A program made the position numbers and the translations under genes. The notes below the pieces were generated by a model that did no database searches, was not told the DNA's origin, and worked only from the letters and a program-made list of their open reading frames with translations. From Spisula solida (Eukaryota; Mollusca; Bivalvia; Venerida; Mactridae), in NCBI GenBank assembly GCA_947247005.1, contig OX365948.1, positions 10,467,455-10,531,454 of the forward strand: 64,000 nucleotides of DNA, read 5' to 3'. Each line of letters opens with the position of its first letter. Position 1 is the stretch's first letter. Of the stretch, positions 27,701 through 37,009 are shown in pieces.

Positions 27701-30700
27701 TTTACAAATGAACCCTAGGTGGTGTTACAGACCATTTCTCTATATTTAGTACCAGAGACATTGAACTTGACCAAGCACCTGCATCTAAATCACAGCCTTC
27801 TTCTCAACCAAGAATCATCGCAATACATTTAAGCCAAACTGAAGTTATTGAATTGAAACCATTTCCTATCTTCAATGACATTGACCCTCGTGATTTAAAA
27901 CCAAATAACGTCTGGGCTCTTGGTCATTTCTGAATGACTCAATAAGAGATGAACTGGTAATTACATGACTACGCAGTCTTGGTGTTCAAGTGGGCTGGGT
28001 GTTCATATTCAGGAATACCTCATACTAGGTCAGTAACCATTGCTTACATGTACATGCCTGATATTAATCTGTTTAACCACATGTCGAACCCTGTGATGAA
28101 ATCATTGAATTGAAACCTATACTAAATCTGTTGATTGCCACCATTGCTATTGGCAACAGAATCAAAATGTTAGTTACAATTGTTAGTTACTGCTGTGATA
28201 AAGCACATAGATAAAGGATTTATTATGAAAACCTAATCAATACAATATACTGATAATATAAGTTCATATATTCCATACATACAAAAGTTATAATCTGGTT
28301 ACAAATAGTCAAGGGTATTTAGGCGTGTAAATGCAGTTTGTTTGTTTATGTGTTATTCAACCATTAATTTCTTATTATTTTAAATATTGAACTTGTTCAA
28401 ACTGGTTCAGTCTGAGAAAAGTAGCCGGTTGTAAATTCCCCAGTAGTCAGTAAAATCACTGACAGCTGGAACTTGTGGAGAGCTCTGCAAGAGTAAACAG
28501 GAGGGAATACTCCTTACCCCATCACCCTTGCAAAAACATCATTTGTAAGTACATGTAGGTCGGACAGAATCTGAAAGTTTTTGTTTCAAACATTTTAGAC
28601 AAAAGCAAAAGGGGGAAGCATCACATCCCTAGTTAAATAGAGCTAATACAGTGTTGAGCCTGGACAGATAAGCCCTTAAGACCCAGTTTCCATATGGCCA
28701 TTATGGGTACTCAACAGATGTCAGATCAGTATTACAATTAGAGCGACACAAGGGACAATTGAATAAATGTATAACTAACTGTAACTAACATAATGAAAGG
28801 GTAAATATTCATATACAACCGCTACTCATGGTCTATCCTATTCATGTACCTTTCATTTATAACAATCCAACATACAGTTTGTATGAACAGGAAAATAAAT
28901 AATTATCAGAATATCATGCATATATAGTTTAACCTAATATGTCATCATATTTGCTATTTTCACCATAGTAGATATGTAAATGGCAGCCAACTGCATGACA
29001 ATATCATGTATTCTTGCAAAAACATATACAGTGCATATACACAAATTAGTACTACATGTATAGTGCTCCCAGGATAACATGAAAGGCGGGACTTTTTGGT
29101 ATAATCCATTTAGGTGGATTAATCAGGTGTAAATGATTTATCCGTTAAGTTTTTAGAACAAAACCGACCTTATCTGTTTTCTTTAGTAATGTGGTAAACC
29201 AACTTTCCAATAGTTGACAAAACTGATTCATGTTTGTAAACATCACGTTATCCTGGGCGCACTATAATATAGTTTACTGTTTTTATTTGATTGAACGTGT
29301 GATGCTTAGATGCCAGGTCATGTATAACTTTGAGAGGAAACAAGACTGCGTTCAAAAAACGCTTATACCCCGGTGGAAGCCTCATCAATAACTAGAAATT
29401 TGTGCCCTTGGGCGAATTATGTCGAGCCTCGGCGCACGTTGAAAAATGGCTACAACTTAAATTCGCCTTCAATTTGACCTTTGACTTCCAACTGTGACCT
29501 TGAACTTTGAGATAGGAACCTGTGGATTGGGCATGCCACTCCGCCTCATGGAGGTTAACATCCATGCTAAATATAAAAAAGATTGGTCAATGTATGACAA
29601 AGTTATGGTCCGGATAAGCTTCAATTTGACCTTTGACCTCCAACACTGACCTTGACCTTTGAGATAGGAACCTGGGGGTTGGGCATGACACTCTGCCTCA
29701 TAGAATTTAACATTCTTGCCAAATATAAGAAAGATTGATCAATGTATGACAAAGTTAGGCTCCGGATAAGCTTCAATTAAGCTTCAATTTGACCTTTGAC
29801 CTCAAACACTGACCTTGACATTTGAGATAGGAATCTGGGGTTGGGCATGACACTCTGTCTCATAGAATTTAACACTCATGCCAAATATAAGAAAGATTGG
29901 TCAATGTATGACAAAGTTAGGCTCCGGACAAGCTTCAATTTAACATTTGACCTCCAACTGTGACCTTGACCTTTGAGATAGGTACCTGGGGGTTCGGCAT
30001 GACACTCCTCCTCATGGAGATGAACATTCATGCCAAATATAAGCAAGATTGGTCAAAGCATAACAAAGTTATGGTCCGGACAAAATCGGACGGACGCACA
30101 CACACCAAAAGTGGCGACTAAGTCTCGCTCACCGCAAGCAGACTCGACAAAAACTAGCTTAGTCAATCAGGGGCCATAATTCTGTTAAAATGTTGGATAG
30201 TGTTACATGGCTTTGATAATGTAAGGGACTTATGATAATGCCTTGATCGACATGATGTAAGACGAAACGGTCAATTTGGGTTAACCAAAAATTGGACGCT
30301 TAATAAGTCTAAGTAAAAAATTAGGCCAATGTGAAAGTCAAAATGAGGTTAGCTGATATAGGTGTGTGGAGAATGTCAAATACAACATCCATGCAAGTAT
30401 GAAAGCTTTGTAGCAAGCCATAATTATGCTGGAAGAAACGGTTAATTTGGGTTAACCAGGACAGACGAAGAGTGACTCTGCCACTTAGTGACAATCAGAG
30501 GCCATAATTCTCAGGGGTCCTACTGAGGCATAATGCCTAATCCTGAAAAGACCCCTGAATTATGTTGAAATGTCGGATAGTGTTACATGTAAATGGCTTT
30601 GACAATTTTAGGTGTTTATGAAGGTTAACAAGTATGCCAAGTTTGAAAGCAATGCCTTGATGGACTTCAAAAATATATGAGGTTCAACAACTTGAAAGTT

Positions 30701-33700
30701 TTGGATAACATTTTTGGCCAGACAAGCAAAGCAGGACAATGACTATATGCTTCCTGCATCAGTAGATGCCGGGCATAAAAAACTGTAGCGCAAAATTGAT
30801 TGTTAAAGGGTTGTAGCAACTAGCAAGGGCAGGAGGGAACCTGGAGAATACCAAACCCCCATCCAACAACTGTGGTCCGATGCCTCTCATTTTAAACAGA
30901 GTGCAATATACACAAACACAATTACAAGACCACAAAGAAATTCTGCTTAAAATATTATGAAGAAAGGATACATTTTCTGTTTCTCTGCATTGTACAAGAC
31001 TTCAATCAGATCAACAATATTTTTATGATGCAATCTTTTCAACAGCTGTATCTCTCTGAAATATAACAAAACAACATTAAAACCTCCTAGATCATACACA
31101 TCTAATCAATATTAGGGCAGATATGGAAAAATTGGAATAACAAGCAACCTTTATGCTGAATAAGGTGGAGTGCTGGCTAGGCTTTTAAAGCATTGTATTA
31201 AACAAATAAATGCAAATTTTCTGTGCACAACAACTTGAACACGTCACTGAAGAATTGCAAGCAATACAAAACCATCTCCATAGCAACCACAATTTTGTCA
31301 AAATAAAAAAAAATACTTCAACATACATAATTCCCTTATTGCCCCATATCAACAAACATTTGTATCTAGCTTGGAAATACTTACAGTGGGATCCTGCCGG
31401 GCGTTTAAGGAAAGCTTCTAACATGTACATAAAAAATAAGGATACTTGTTGCTTTAATCATTCGTTTAACGCTGCGTTTGGCAGTTTGAAGTTAAAAATT
31501 CTACTTTTTCCATTCTCAGTTTGAAACATGTATGGATGCACGGGTTTTACTATTATCAGACCATTGTTTCCTCTGTCAGCCATTTTGGTACAATACACCA
31601 ATTTAGACGCATTACCTCAGACTATGGTTTGCCAAACTTCGCTCCTGTGACAAAGTGAAACCGGTTTTTAACATAATGTTCAACGAATCACAGGTACGAA
31701 ACATTTCGTTACATGTTGCTTCGTAGAACGCACAGCAAATTTCAGCGGACAGAAGGAAGACAAACCTTCTTCGGTTAGTCCAAACAGAGACAAGTGAGAT
31801 TTTCAGCAAGGAGTGAAACAAACAAGAGCACCGCCTTAGAGTGCTGGACGCTTGACTTCCTCGTAGTAATAACTCTAAGGTGAAAACAAACAGTCTTAAA
31901 TTTAAAATACTGGTACCAAATTTATTATTAAGAAACAGGACTGTATACAAAAAATAACATTTTCATCTCCAATTTTTCATAAAAAAATATTTCAATTTGG
32001 GCAATAAAATATTTTGGGTAGGGCCTTTTTTTCGGGTAGGTAGGGGAAGGGGAAACAAACAATATTTTATTTTAGGCCTTATCAAATCACATATATGTAT
32101 GCTGTATCACCGGACACCCCCTCGCTTATGACACACAAGTTTGTACATTTGTACATAATTTTGTTATAAGCATGACTCTGTCTCTAAAATGCTGCATGTA
32201 ACTAAAAATGTATATCAGTAAACGCTTGATTCACAGTGATCATCAGCAGATGGGCAGGTGTGATCCAGTTTATGACGTCAGCACTACAAGCAGATATTTA
32301 AATATATGGAGACTACGCAGTCACACTGTCCTTATACTTAAAAGTTAGTGGAACTAACTTTGCTGAGCATCAAGCAATGGAGGAAAATATACCAGTACCA
32401 TTTTAAACGGAAATTGATATGTTGTGGCCTGGCACTCATGTCACACCCAATGCGTACATTTTTCCACTAAGCTCATTATCAAGGCAGATCCCAAACTTAA
32501 AATGCACTACTTAACTCCCAATACTTGCTGCAGAGCAGGCTTCGCGAAAGTGAGAAAAAAAGGCCGGACATCCGGTCCGGCATAAAATAAATTTGGCCGG
32601 ACCGAATCAATTTTGGCCGGACCGAACAATATTAATAGGAAACAGTTAAAAAACCAAATGAAGAGAGATGTATAGATAATGCATGTTCTTCTTAAATTAT
32701 TCAGTGGTAAATTATTTAGAAATGCATTGTTAGCTTTAACACACAGTTAACAAGTGTTTTCAAATAGGCCTAATTAGATAGTTTGCCTTTTCACAATGGG
32801 CTCATTCAGCCCATTCAATGAGCATATATCAGACAGGACTTTCTGTCAAGAGAAATGTTATTTTCATTTTACCATTTAATATCAAACATCTTTAAACTAA
32901 ATCACGTTTTTTTCGTGTTAAAAAGCCCCCTCGGAAATCGTCAAAATAAAAATATATTCAGAAAAAAAATCGCGAACATTCCGGAATCCGTACCGTGTAC
33001 TACGGGTTTTATCCGCATCCAAAAAATAATCAGTTTTCGCGACCTTCATTTCGCTGAATTATTTTACATTTTTGACGATTTCGGAGGGATATCTCATTGA
33101 ATCTCGACGAGGATTTACGAAAAATATTCGTGTTACATTCTTTACAATAATCTTCAACTACGATGTGGGAATATCGCCGCCCAGACTTAAAATCTCCGTC
33201 GGACCAACGGTCCGACATTCAGTCAAATTTTGCCGGACCAAAGCATTTTTTGTCGGTCAGGACCGACGGACCGACGGTTTTCGCGATGCCTGGCAGAGTG
33301 TAAAAGCGTCATCTTCTGAAGGTGGGAATTAACTCAGTGTACACTATTATATAATATATATAAGTTCGGAGCAACAGATAAGGTTTTAGTGCATTGGGTA
33401 TTTTATCCCCTAGTTTCAATTTTGTTTCGGTTTTGACAAATAGTAACTGGGTATTTGATAAAACTCATAGGGTAAACGATCTTTTATGTACTATTTCTCA
33501 CTAAAACATCATTTTCAATTTGGTTATTTCAGATTGTCTTGCTTTTTCTTACTCCCTCCTCTCAAAATCTATTAGGTTATCATGAAAAATAATTGGGTAA
33601 TAACTGATTAACTCCCATACGCATCTTATCTATAGCTCTGTAAGTTGATTGAGTTACGGAGTTGTGTGAACATCATTTAAATTGAAAACTAGTAGAAGAA

Positions 33701-34937
33701 CAAGACTGCGTTCAATAAATTCTAAATGCCCCAGTGGGAGCCTTGTCCATAAAAAGACAATGCAGTGTGCCCCACCCAACAAGACATTAACTGGATCGAA
33801 ACCCAGAGGTAGACTCTAAGTGTATAGGTGCTATATGGGCATATGATTTTTATGAAACAGTGACAATGGCGCCCAACGTGGGGCTGGTCTGTGACTGTTA
33901 CATTGCTACACATGTGCTTCCATCTTATTTAGGTCTCTAGTCTGACAAATTCTAATAGGGCAGGGGAGTATGTCACAGGACCAGTATTTGACTGATATAA
34001 TTACTTGTCCTGTCGTCAGCCAGGGTAGCTTTAATAGTTGGTAGAGCACCTGACTTGCAAGCAAGAGGTCTCGGGTTCGAGTCCTGTCCTTGGTATTTGA
34101 TTTTTATGAACCTGTGACACACAGATTCCTTGTATCACACAAACTAGACAGGCTTGCTGTCTACTAGTGGCTGTTTTTTAATTTCTGACAGTCCAGCACC
34201 GTACAGTGTGATACTGTACGCGTCAAGTTGGCTTGACTACACACAAAATTGCTGTCTTTTCCCTCGAAGCCGGAGGTCATAGGTTAATTGGCTGCAGGGA
34301 TTAATACAAATGGCCAAGCACTACTATCACATTCACAGTTGATCGCCAGAAAATAACCATCAAAAACAAGACCAAGTGCTGCCATCAATAGAAGATGAGC
34401 AAACCATGATTAGGATAAAAAGCCCATCCAACAAGGGTTTGAACCACAGACCCTATACACTAGTGGGACACTTCCATCTGAGCTAACTGGGAGACTACCT
34501 AACCTCACATCACTACATACGAATGAAAATGACATAAAATTGTAAGAAGTATACAAACTTCACCTTTTCACATTCATTTCTCCATTTGGAATTCTCCTTA
34601 GCCTTTTCTTCTTCAGAATTTTCACAGCTCTTCTGCATAATGACTCAGTGTCAAGCACTTCTTTCACTTTCCCGTAGGAACCCTCACCAAGTAAGTCACC
34701 CATGAGATATTTTTCGACCATTTTTGCACGTTTTCTTCCCTGATCATGGTACAGTATCTGGTCGGATTCGACCCGGTGGATAAAATTGAGATCATCATCG
34801 TTGATGAACTGAAGCTGGTCCGCGATTTCTAGGTTATTAAGATCATATGCATCCGCATCTCGTTCTAGAAAATCATTAAACTTATCGTTGTCAGCCATTA
34901 CCATGGACGCATTTACAATATCTTCACCTATAGTCAT
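12663..34937 (-). CDS. STK11: STK11/LKB1 serine/threonine kinase, complete gene of nine exons
   Basis: LKB1 phosphorylates the activation loop of AMPK and related kinases as a complex with STRAD and MO25. The spliced CDS is 1329 nt, 442 residues (human: 433), and stays in frame through all nine exons. Visible kinase features: glycine loop LGEGSYGKV (83-91), ATP-binding lysine in RRAVKIL (K106), catalytic loop HKDIKPGN (202-209), DLG in place of DFG (222-224, as in human LKB1), substrate/P+1 region [12 protein letters not shown] (240-251), and [11 protein letters not shown]. The C-terminal flank keeps the LKB1 signature RSMTV-PY-DDLH, an acidic stretch, and ends in CSQS, a CaaX-type box like human CKQQ. 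Exons 2-7 measure 84, 90, 133, 137, 128 and 58 nt, equal to the human lengths as I recall them. The start at 34937 is the first ATG of the open frame; ATGs at codons 12 and 14 are alternatives. Introns total about 21 kb and are packed with repeats. Confidence 0.97.
12770..16333 (-). other. STK11 intron 8 and its repeat content
   Basis: Contains a complete AACAAGAGGGCCAAGATGGC-type repeat (13222-13680), a GC-rich island at 13850-13945 with repeated GGGGGCCAGGGGGCC-like text and a weaker echo at 14281-14335, and two adjoining copies of the AACAAGAGATGTTTGTAAAA repeat (14774-15125). Near the exon 8 end (16169-16182) there is a pure C run. No additional exon is supported. Confidence 0.55.
16334..16551 (-). 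CDS. STK11: STK11 exon 8 (C-terminal flanking region)
   Basis: 218 nt, residues 335-407. [20 protein letters not shown], then [17 protein letters not shown], then the acidic [12 protein letters not shown]. Human exon 8 is about 188 nt; the extra length lies in the variable part after the conserved RSMTV-PY-DDLH block. Acceptor TTACAG, donor GTAAGT. Confidence 0.95.
16945..17002 (-). CDS. STK11: STK11 exon 7
   Basis: 58 nt encoding [18 protein letters not shown], the end of the kinase C-lobe (human MLEYEPAKRFSIRQIRQH). Too short to stand out by itself, but junctions (CTGCAG acceptor, GTAAGT donor) and phase join exons 6 and 8 exactly. Confidence 0.95.
17315..17657. mobile_element. TTAA-flanked non-autonomous element in STK11 intron 6
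   Basis: TTAA (17315-17318) is followed by AGGGGCATGCCC, and the right end GGGCATGCCCCT is followed by TTAA (17654-17657). The 12-bp ends are exact inverted repeats, with further similarity inward (CTGAAGTGTCT versus CTGGAGTGTCT on the opposite strand). A TTAA duplication is characteristic of piggyBac-type transposition. The 335-bp interior has no transposase, so it would be a MITE. Confidence 0.7.
17798..17866 (-). repeat. tRNA-like SINE head (minus strand)
   Basis: On the minus strand, TGGTGGCAGAGTGGTTAGTT (A box like) is followed about 40 nt later by GAGGATTCATTCCTA (B box like). The fold is incomplete, so a SINE relic is more likely than a tRNA gene. Confidence 0.4.
18015..18142 (-). CDS. 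STK11: STK11 exon 6
   Basis: 128 nt, residues 273-315. It encodes [20 protein letters not shown] and [20 protein letters not shown], the alpha-F to alpha-G region of the kinase C-lobe, very close to human [20 protein letters not shown]. Donor GTAAGT, acceptor TTTTCAG. Confidence 0.97.
18719..18855 (-). CDS. STK11: STK11 exon 5 (activation segment)
   Basis: 137 nt, residues 228-272. It encodes [40 protein letters not shown] and SGGVT. The [12 protein letters not shown] block is an LKB1 hallmark. Acceptor CTTCAG, donor GTAAGT. Confidence 0.97.
19860..21250. repeat. 33-bp minisatellite, about 41 copies, in STK11 intron 4
   Basis: Units read ACCAACCCTCTAACTTTGGT then CCAGCACCAATTT, with variants TTGGGCCCTGCACC, TTGGGCCCTTCACC and CAGCACCCATTT. 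Five units carry an extra TA (CTCTATAAC), making them 35 bp and shifting frame by two; these lie at about 20119, 20286, 20618, 20818 and 21117, spaced exactly 5, 10, 6 and 9 units (+2) apart. Blocks between them recur as higher-order repeats. The unit length divisible by three produces several spurious plus-strand ORFs with [11 protein letters not shown] repeats; the array is intronic and antisense to STK11. Confidence 0.95.
21805..21937 (-). CDS. STK11: STK11 exon 4 (catalytic loop and DLG motif)
   Basis: 133 nt, residues 183-227. It encodes [28 protein letters not shown], and KITDLGVAE. The catalytic aspartate is D204 and the metal-binding aspartate D222. Acceptor TTGCAG, donor GTAAGG. Confidence 0.97.
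21938..27410 (-). other. STK11 intron 3
   Basis: No extra exon is supported. It contains a 53-bp tandem duplication (GCGGTCAACTTCACCAACTG, 22166-22273), long AT-rich unique DNA (22600-26200), a tRNA-like fragment near 25570-25625 (minus) with GTTATAACCTAGTGGTAGAG, a degenerate A-box/B-box pair near 25905-25990 (GGTTCGAGTCTGC), and a dispersed repeat at about 26895-27345 in which a 40-bp segment with ACAGAGCGGACACGAATCAC occurs twice and which ends GGTGACTCCAGTATACCCCC. Confidence 0.5.
27411..27500 (-). CDS. STK11: STK11 exon 3
   Basis: 90 nt, residues 153-182, encoding [20 protein letters not shown] then [10 protein letters not shown], covering the hinge. The methionine codon is split AT|G across the U12 intron. 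The acceptor TTCAG follows a U12-like branch site TTCCCTTAAC; the donor is an ordinary GTAAGT. Confidence 0.96.
27501..30971 (-). other. STK11: STK11 intron 2, U12-type (minor spliceosome)
   Basis: The donor GTATCCTTT (30963-30971) matches the strict U12 5' splice-site consensus RTATCCTTT. The acceptor CAG is preceded by TTCCCTTAAC (27511-27520), one mismatch from the U12 branch consensus, with the presumed branch adenosine 11 nt from the exon. The intron interrupts a Met codon AT|G, the same position as human LKB1 intron 2, a known U12 AT-AC intron. The other introns carry ordinary U2-type donors. The intron also hosts a dispersed repeat (29341-30480). Confidence 0.9.
29341..30480. repeat. 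Dispersed repeat with a fourfold internal tandem of about 150-165 bp
   Basis: It opens AACAAGACTGCGTTCAAAAA and includes GCTTATACCCCGGTGGAAGC. From 29465 to 30085 a unit containing TTTGACCTCCAACACTGACC and GGGGTTGGGCATGACACTC occurs four times. The block ends with CCGGACAAAATCGGACGGAC. It lies in the U12 intron of STK11. Confidence 0.65.
30972..31055 (-). CDS. STK11: STK11 exon 2
   Basis: 84 nt, residues 125-152, encoding [20 protein letters not shown] then LYNAEKQK, the alpha-C helix and beta-4/5 region. The acceptor is TATTTCAG. The exon ends CAGAAAAT and the intron opens GTATCCTTT, a minor-spliceosome (U12) donor. Confidence 0.96.
32539..33291. mobile_element. Probable inverted-repeat element with CCGGACC-rich ends
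   Basis: The left end GCTTCGCGAAAGTGAG then GGCCGGACATCCGGTCCGGC is mirrored at the right by GTCGGTCAGGACCGACGGAC then GGTTTTCGCGATGCC. The two ends are only approximately complementary. Small ORFs inside (for example 33072-33332) have no recognisable domain. A degraded DNA transposon or fold-back is likely but not proven. Confidence 0.35.
34021..34093 (+). repeat. tRNA-like SINE head (plus strand)
   Basis: CAGGGTAGCTTTAATAGTTG then GTAGAGCACCTGACTTGCAA and a perfect B box GGTTCGAGTCC. The layout is tRNA-like, but the anticodon stem has mispairs and the A box spacing is expanded, so I prefer a tRNA-derived SINE to a functional tRNA gene. An internal pol III promoter could still be active. 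Confidence 0.5.
34427..34497 (-). repeat. tRNA-like SINE head (minus strand)
   Basis: In minus-strand sense, CCCAGTTAGCTCAGATGGAA contains the A box TAGCTCAGATGG, and GGTTCAAACCC is a good B box about 45 nt later. The acceptor stem does not close. A SINE relic just inside STK11 intron 1, in the same orientation as the gene. Confidence 0.5.
34564..34937 (-). CDS. STK11: STK11 exon 1 (coding part)
   Basis: 374 nt, residues 1-124. An acidic, poorly conserved N-terminus ([20 protein letters not shown]) precedes [20 protein letters not shown], then [20 protein letters not shown], near-identical to vertebrate LKB1. It ends AAAAG before GTGAAG, splitting a codon after two bases. The N-terminus is longer than the human one (374 versus 290 nt), though the phase is the same. 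Confidence 0.96.
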
Positions 34938-35171
34938 AATTTATTGCAGTTTTTGTCTGCCGATGGCAACTTTTGGTCGCCATATTGTTCCAGTGTCAGA
35001 AAGAGGCTTGATTGATCACATGACCTTCTCGTGTCGCGGAGTAAACTTAGCGCGCGGAGTATGAATTTAAAATTAAATAATGGCATATTGATAAGTTATT
35101 AGTAATTTATGAAACGAAATGCCACCTAGATGGCGTACTATACTTATTGTTTGACAGCTTACATAGATGTC

Positions 35172-36574
35172 TATCATAACAGAAATATTCAAGAAATCTC
35201 TACAGACAAACACCCTCCCCGAGATCTGGAAAATGGCGAATGTTGCCCCAATATACAAAAAAGGCTCCAGATCAGACCCCTCTAACTATAGACCTATCTC
35301 TCTGACCTGTATCTTGTGCAAAACCCTGGAACACATTATCGCATCTAGCATAACAAAACACTTCACTAAATCAAACCTCTTCTACGAACTTCAACATGGT
35401 TTTAGAGAAAAAAGGTCATGCCAAACAACTCCTCATGCTCATAGATGATATCCTTCAGTCAGTAAACCTGAGAAGTCAAGTCGACCTTATACTCCTTGAC
35501 TTCTCAAAAGCCTTTGATATGGTCAACCATGAAAAATTACTCTACAAACTTCACTATCATGGAATCAGAGGAAATACTCTGAGATGGATCAAAGGCTTTC
35601 TAGATAACAGATCACAGTCAGTAGTTGTCAATGGCTCCACATCCAGCACCATACCAGTCTCCTCAGGTGTTCCCCAGGGTTCGGTCCTAGGACCGCTTCT
35701 ATTTCTCATTTACATAAATGACCTCCCTGAGTCAGTTCAATCTTCCAAAGTGCGTCTCTTTGCTGACGACACAGCTATCTATCTTGCTCTTTCTGTTGCC
35801 TCTCACTCCAGCGTACTCCAACAAGACTTAAACCGGCTCCAACAATGGGAAACAAAGTGGGACATGAAATTTAATCCATCAAAATGCCAAGTCATCCACA
35901 TCACCAAAAGAAAAACAGTCATCCCAACACAATATACACTACATAACACAATCTTAGAATCAGTAACTTCAGCAAAATACCTAGGAATTACAATATCAAA
36001 TGACCTCACTTGGAACACACACATAAACAACATCACAAAGAAAGCAAATCAAACACTAGGATTTCTCAGAAGAAACATAAAAGTACATTCAGAAAAACTA
36101 AAAGCAACAGCATACAAAACACTTGTTAGGCCCCAACTTGAGTACAGCTCCACTGTCTGGTCCCCACATACAGCTACCCTCATTGAGCAACTTGAGGCCA
36201 TACAGCGTAGAGCTGCTCGTTGGACCAAGCGAGACTATAGTCGTACGTCCAGTGTCACAGCCATGATGACTACCCTAAACTGGAGACGCCTTGACCAACG
36301 ACGTATCGACCAACGACTGACTATGCTACACAACATCTTACATGACCGGGTTGCTATCCCACGTCCAAACTGTCTCATCCCTAGCACCCGGTCCTCACGC
36401 ACATCACACTCTCAGACATTCCAACAGATACATGCAAAAACAGACTACTATAAATTCTCCTTCCTCCCTAGAACAATAATACACTGGAACTCCCTACCCC
36501 TGACATCATTGACCTTCCCACACCCGAGTTCAGCACGGCTGTTAGCCGAATTGAACACGCCTCTCCCTAAATAA
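35172..36574 (+). pseudogene. LINE reverse transcriptase ORF, frameshifted
   Basis: Reverse transcriptase of a non-LTR retrotransposon (Jockey/CR1-like by the FADDT box; clade uncertain). Motifs in order: NYRPISLTCILCKTLEHI, HGFREKRSCQ (first frame), then LILLDFSKAFDMVNHEKL, SSGVPQGSVLGPLLFLIYIN, the catalytic FADDTAIY, KYLGITISNDLTWNTHI, and a C-terminal YSSTVWSPHT and RRAARW region. The frame changes once near 35425-35435, compatible with loss of two bases; apart from that, the ORF is open to the stop at 36572. The apparent start methionine at 35167 belongs to the target-site duplication, not the element. Amino-terminal endonuclease and upstream ORFs are absent. Confidence 0.9.
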
Positions 36575-36726
36575 TACCTGCCCTGTTTTTAACCTATTTT
36601 TAACCTTTCTTCTTTCTCACATCTTTTATACTTTTATTTCTTATCCTTATTAACATTCTTTGTCAGTTTGACGCGTGTCAAAGCCTAAGTCCCCAGCAGG
36701 GGTTTGGCTATCAGGAAGATAGATAG
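35172..36726 (+). mobile_element. 5'-truncated LINE with probable 9-bp target-site duplication
   Basis: ATAGATGTC occurs at 35163-35171 and again at 36727-36735, immediately outside the element. The element has only the reverse transcriptase part, a short 3' UTR containing a GC-rich hairpin-like stretch (CCCCAGCAGGGG at 36691-36703), and ends in a GATA-type microsatellite tail (36717-36732). Truncation at the 5' end, a short duplication and a simple-repeat tail fit target-primed retrotransposition. The element lies head-to-head with STK11, about 235 bp from its start codon. Confidence 0.8.
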
Positions 36727-36959
36727 ATAGATGTCAGATGAACCGCAAACCGTTCAGGCGCGTAGATGGTCTTATGCACGTCAATGCACGTGCACGCGTG
36801 AAACCCCAATGAAAATAAAGAGAAAACGCTGGCTTAGAAGAATAAGGTCGCAAGCACAAAAATGCTATTTTGAGAAAAAGAGAAAAAAACTGACTGGAAA
36901 CTACTCTTTATGAAGGCTTCAATTAGGTCAATATGGCATTTCCGATTTTCATGAAAAAT

Positions 36960-37009
36960 GGCCTACCACGCACGTTAATTAAATTTAATTAACATGCGTG
37001 GGCCTACCA
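36960..37009. repeat. 36-bp near-perfect palindrome between 9-bp direct repeats
   Basis: GGCCTACCA occurs at 36960-36968 and 37001-37009. Between and overlapping them is a palindrome centred at 36983/36984 (arms CCACGCACGTTAATTAAA and its complement) with one mismatched pair over 36 bp. It may be a tiny insertion or a fold-back remnant. Confidence 0.7.

Larger units (their letters stand above)
31056..34563 (-). other. STK11 intron 1
   Basis: Holds a partial copy (about 31238-31400) of a repeat also seen at 52963-53240 (GAATTGCAAGCAATACA, CCATAGCAACCACAATTT). It also holds an AACAAGAGCACCGCCTTAGA repeat head at 31818, a GC-rich inverted-end block at 32539-33291, a fragment of the AACAAGACTGC family at 33701, and two tRNA-like sequences (34021-34093 plus, 34427-34497 minus). 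No extra exon is supported. Confidence 0.5.

Noticed and set aside
34021..34093. Functional tRNA gene
   Set aside because: B box is perfect, but the anticodon stem mispairs and the acceptor stem does not close; a SINE head is more likely.
35803..36036. Minus-strand ORF of 77 codons
   Set aside because: Antisense shadow of the LINE reverse transcriptase.
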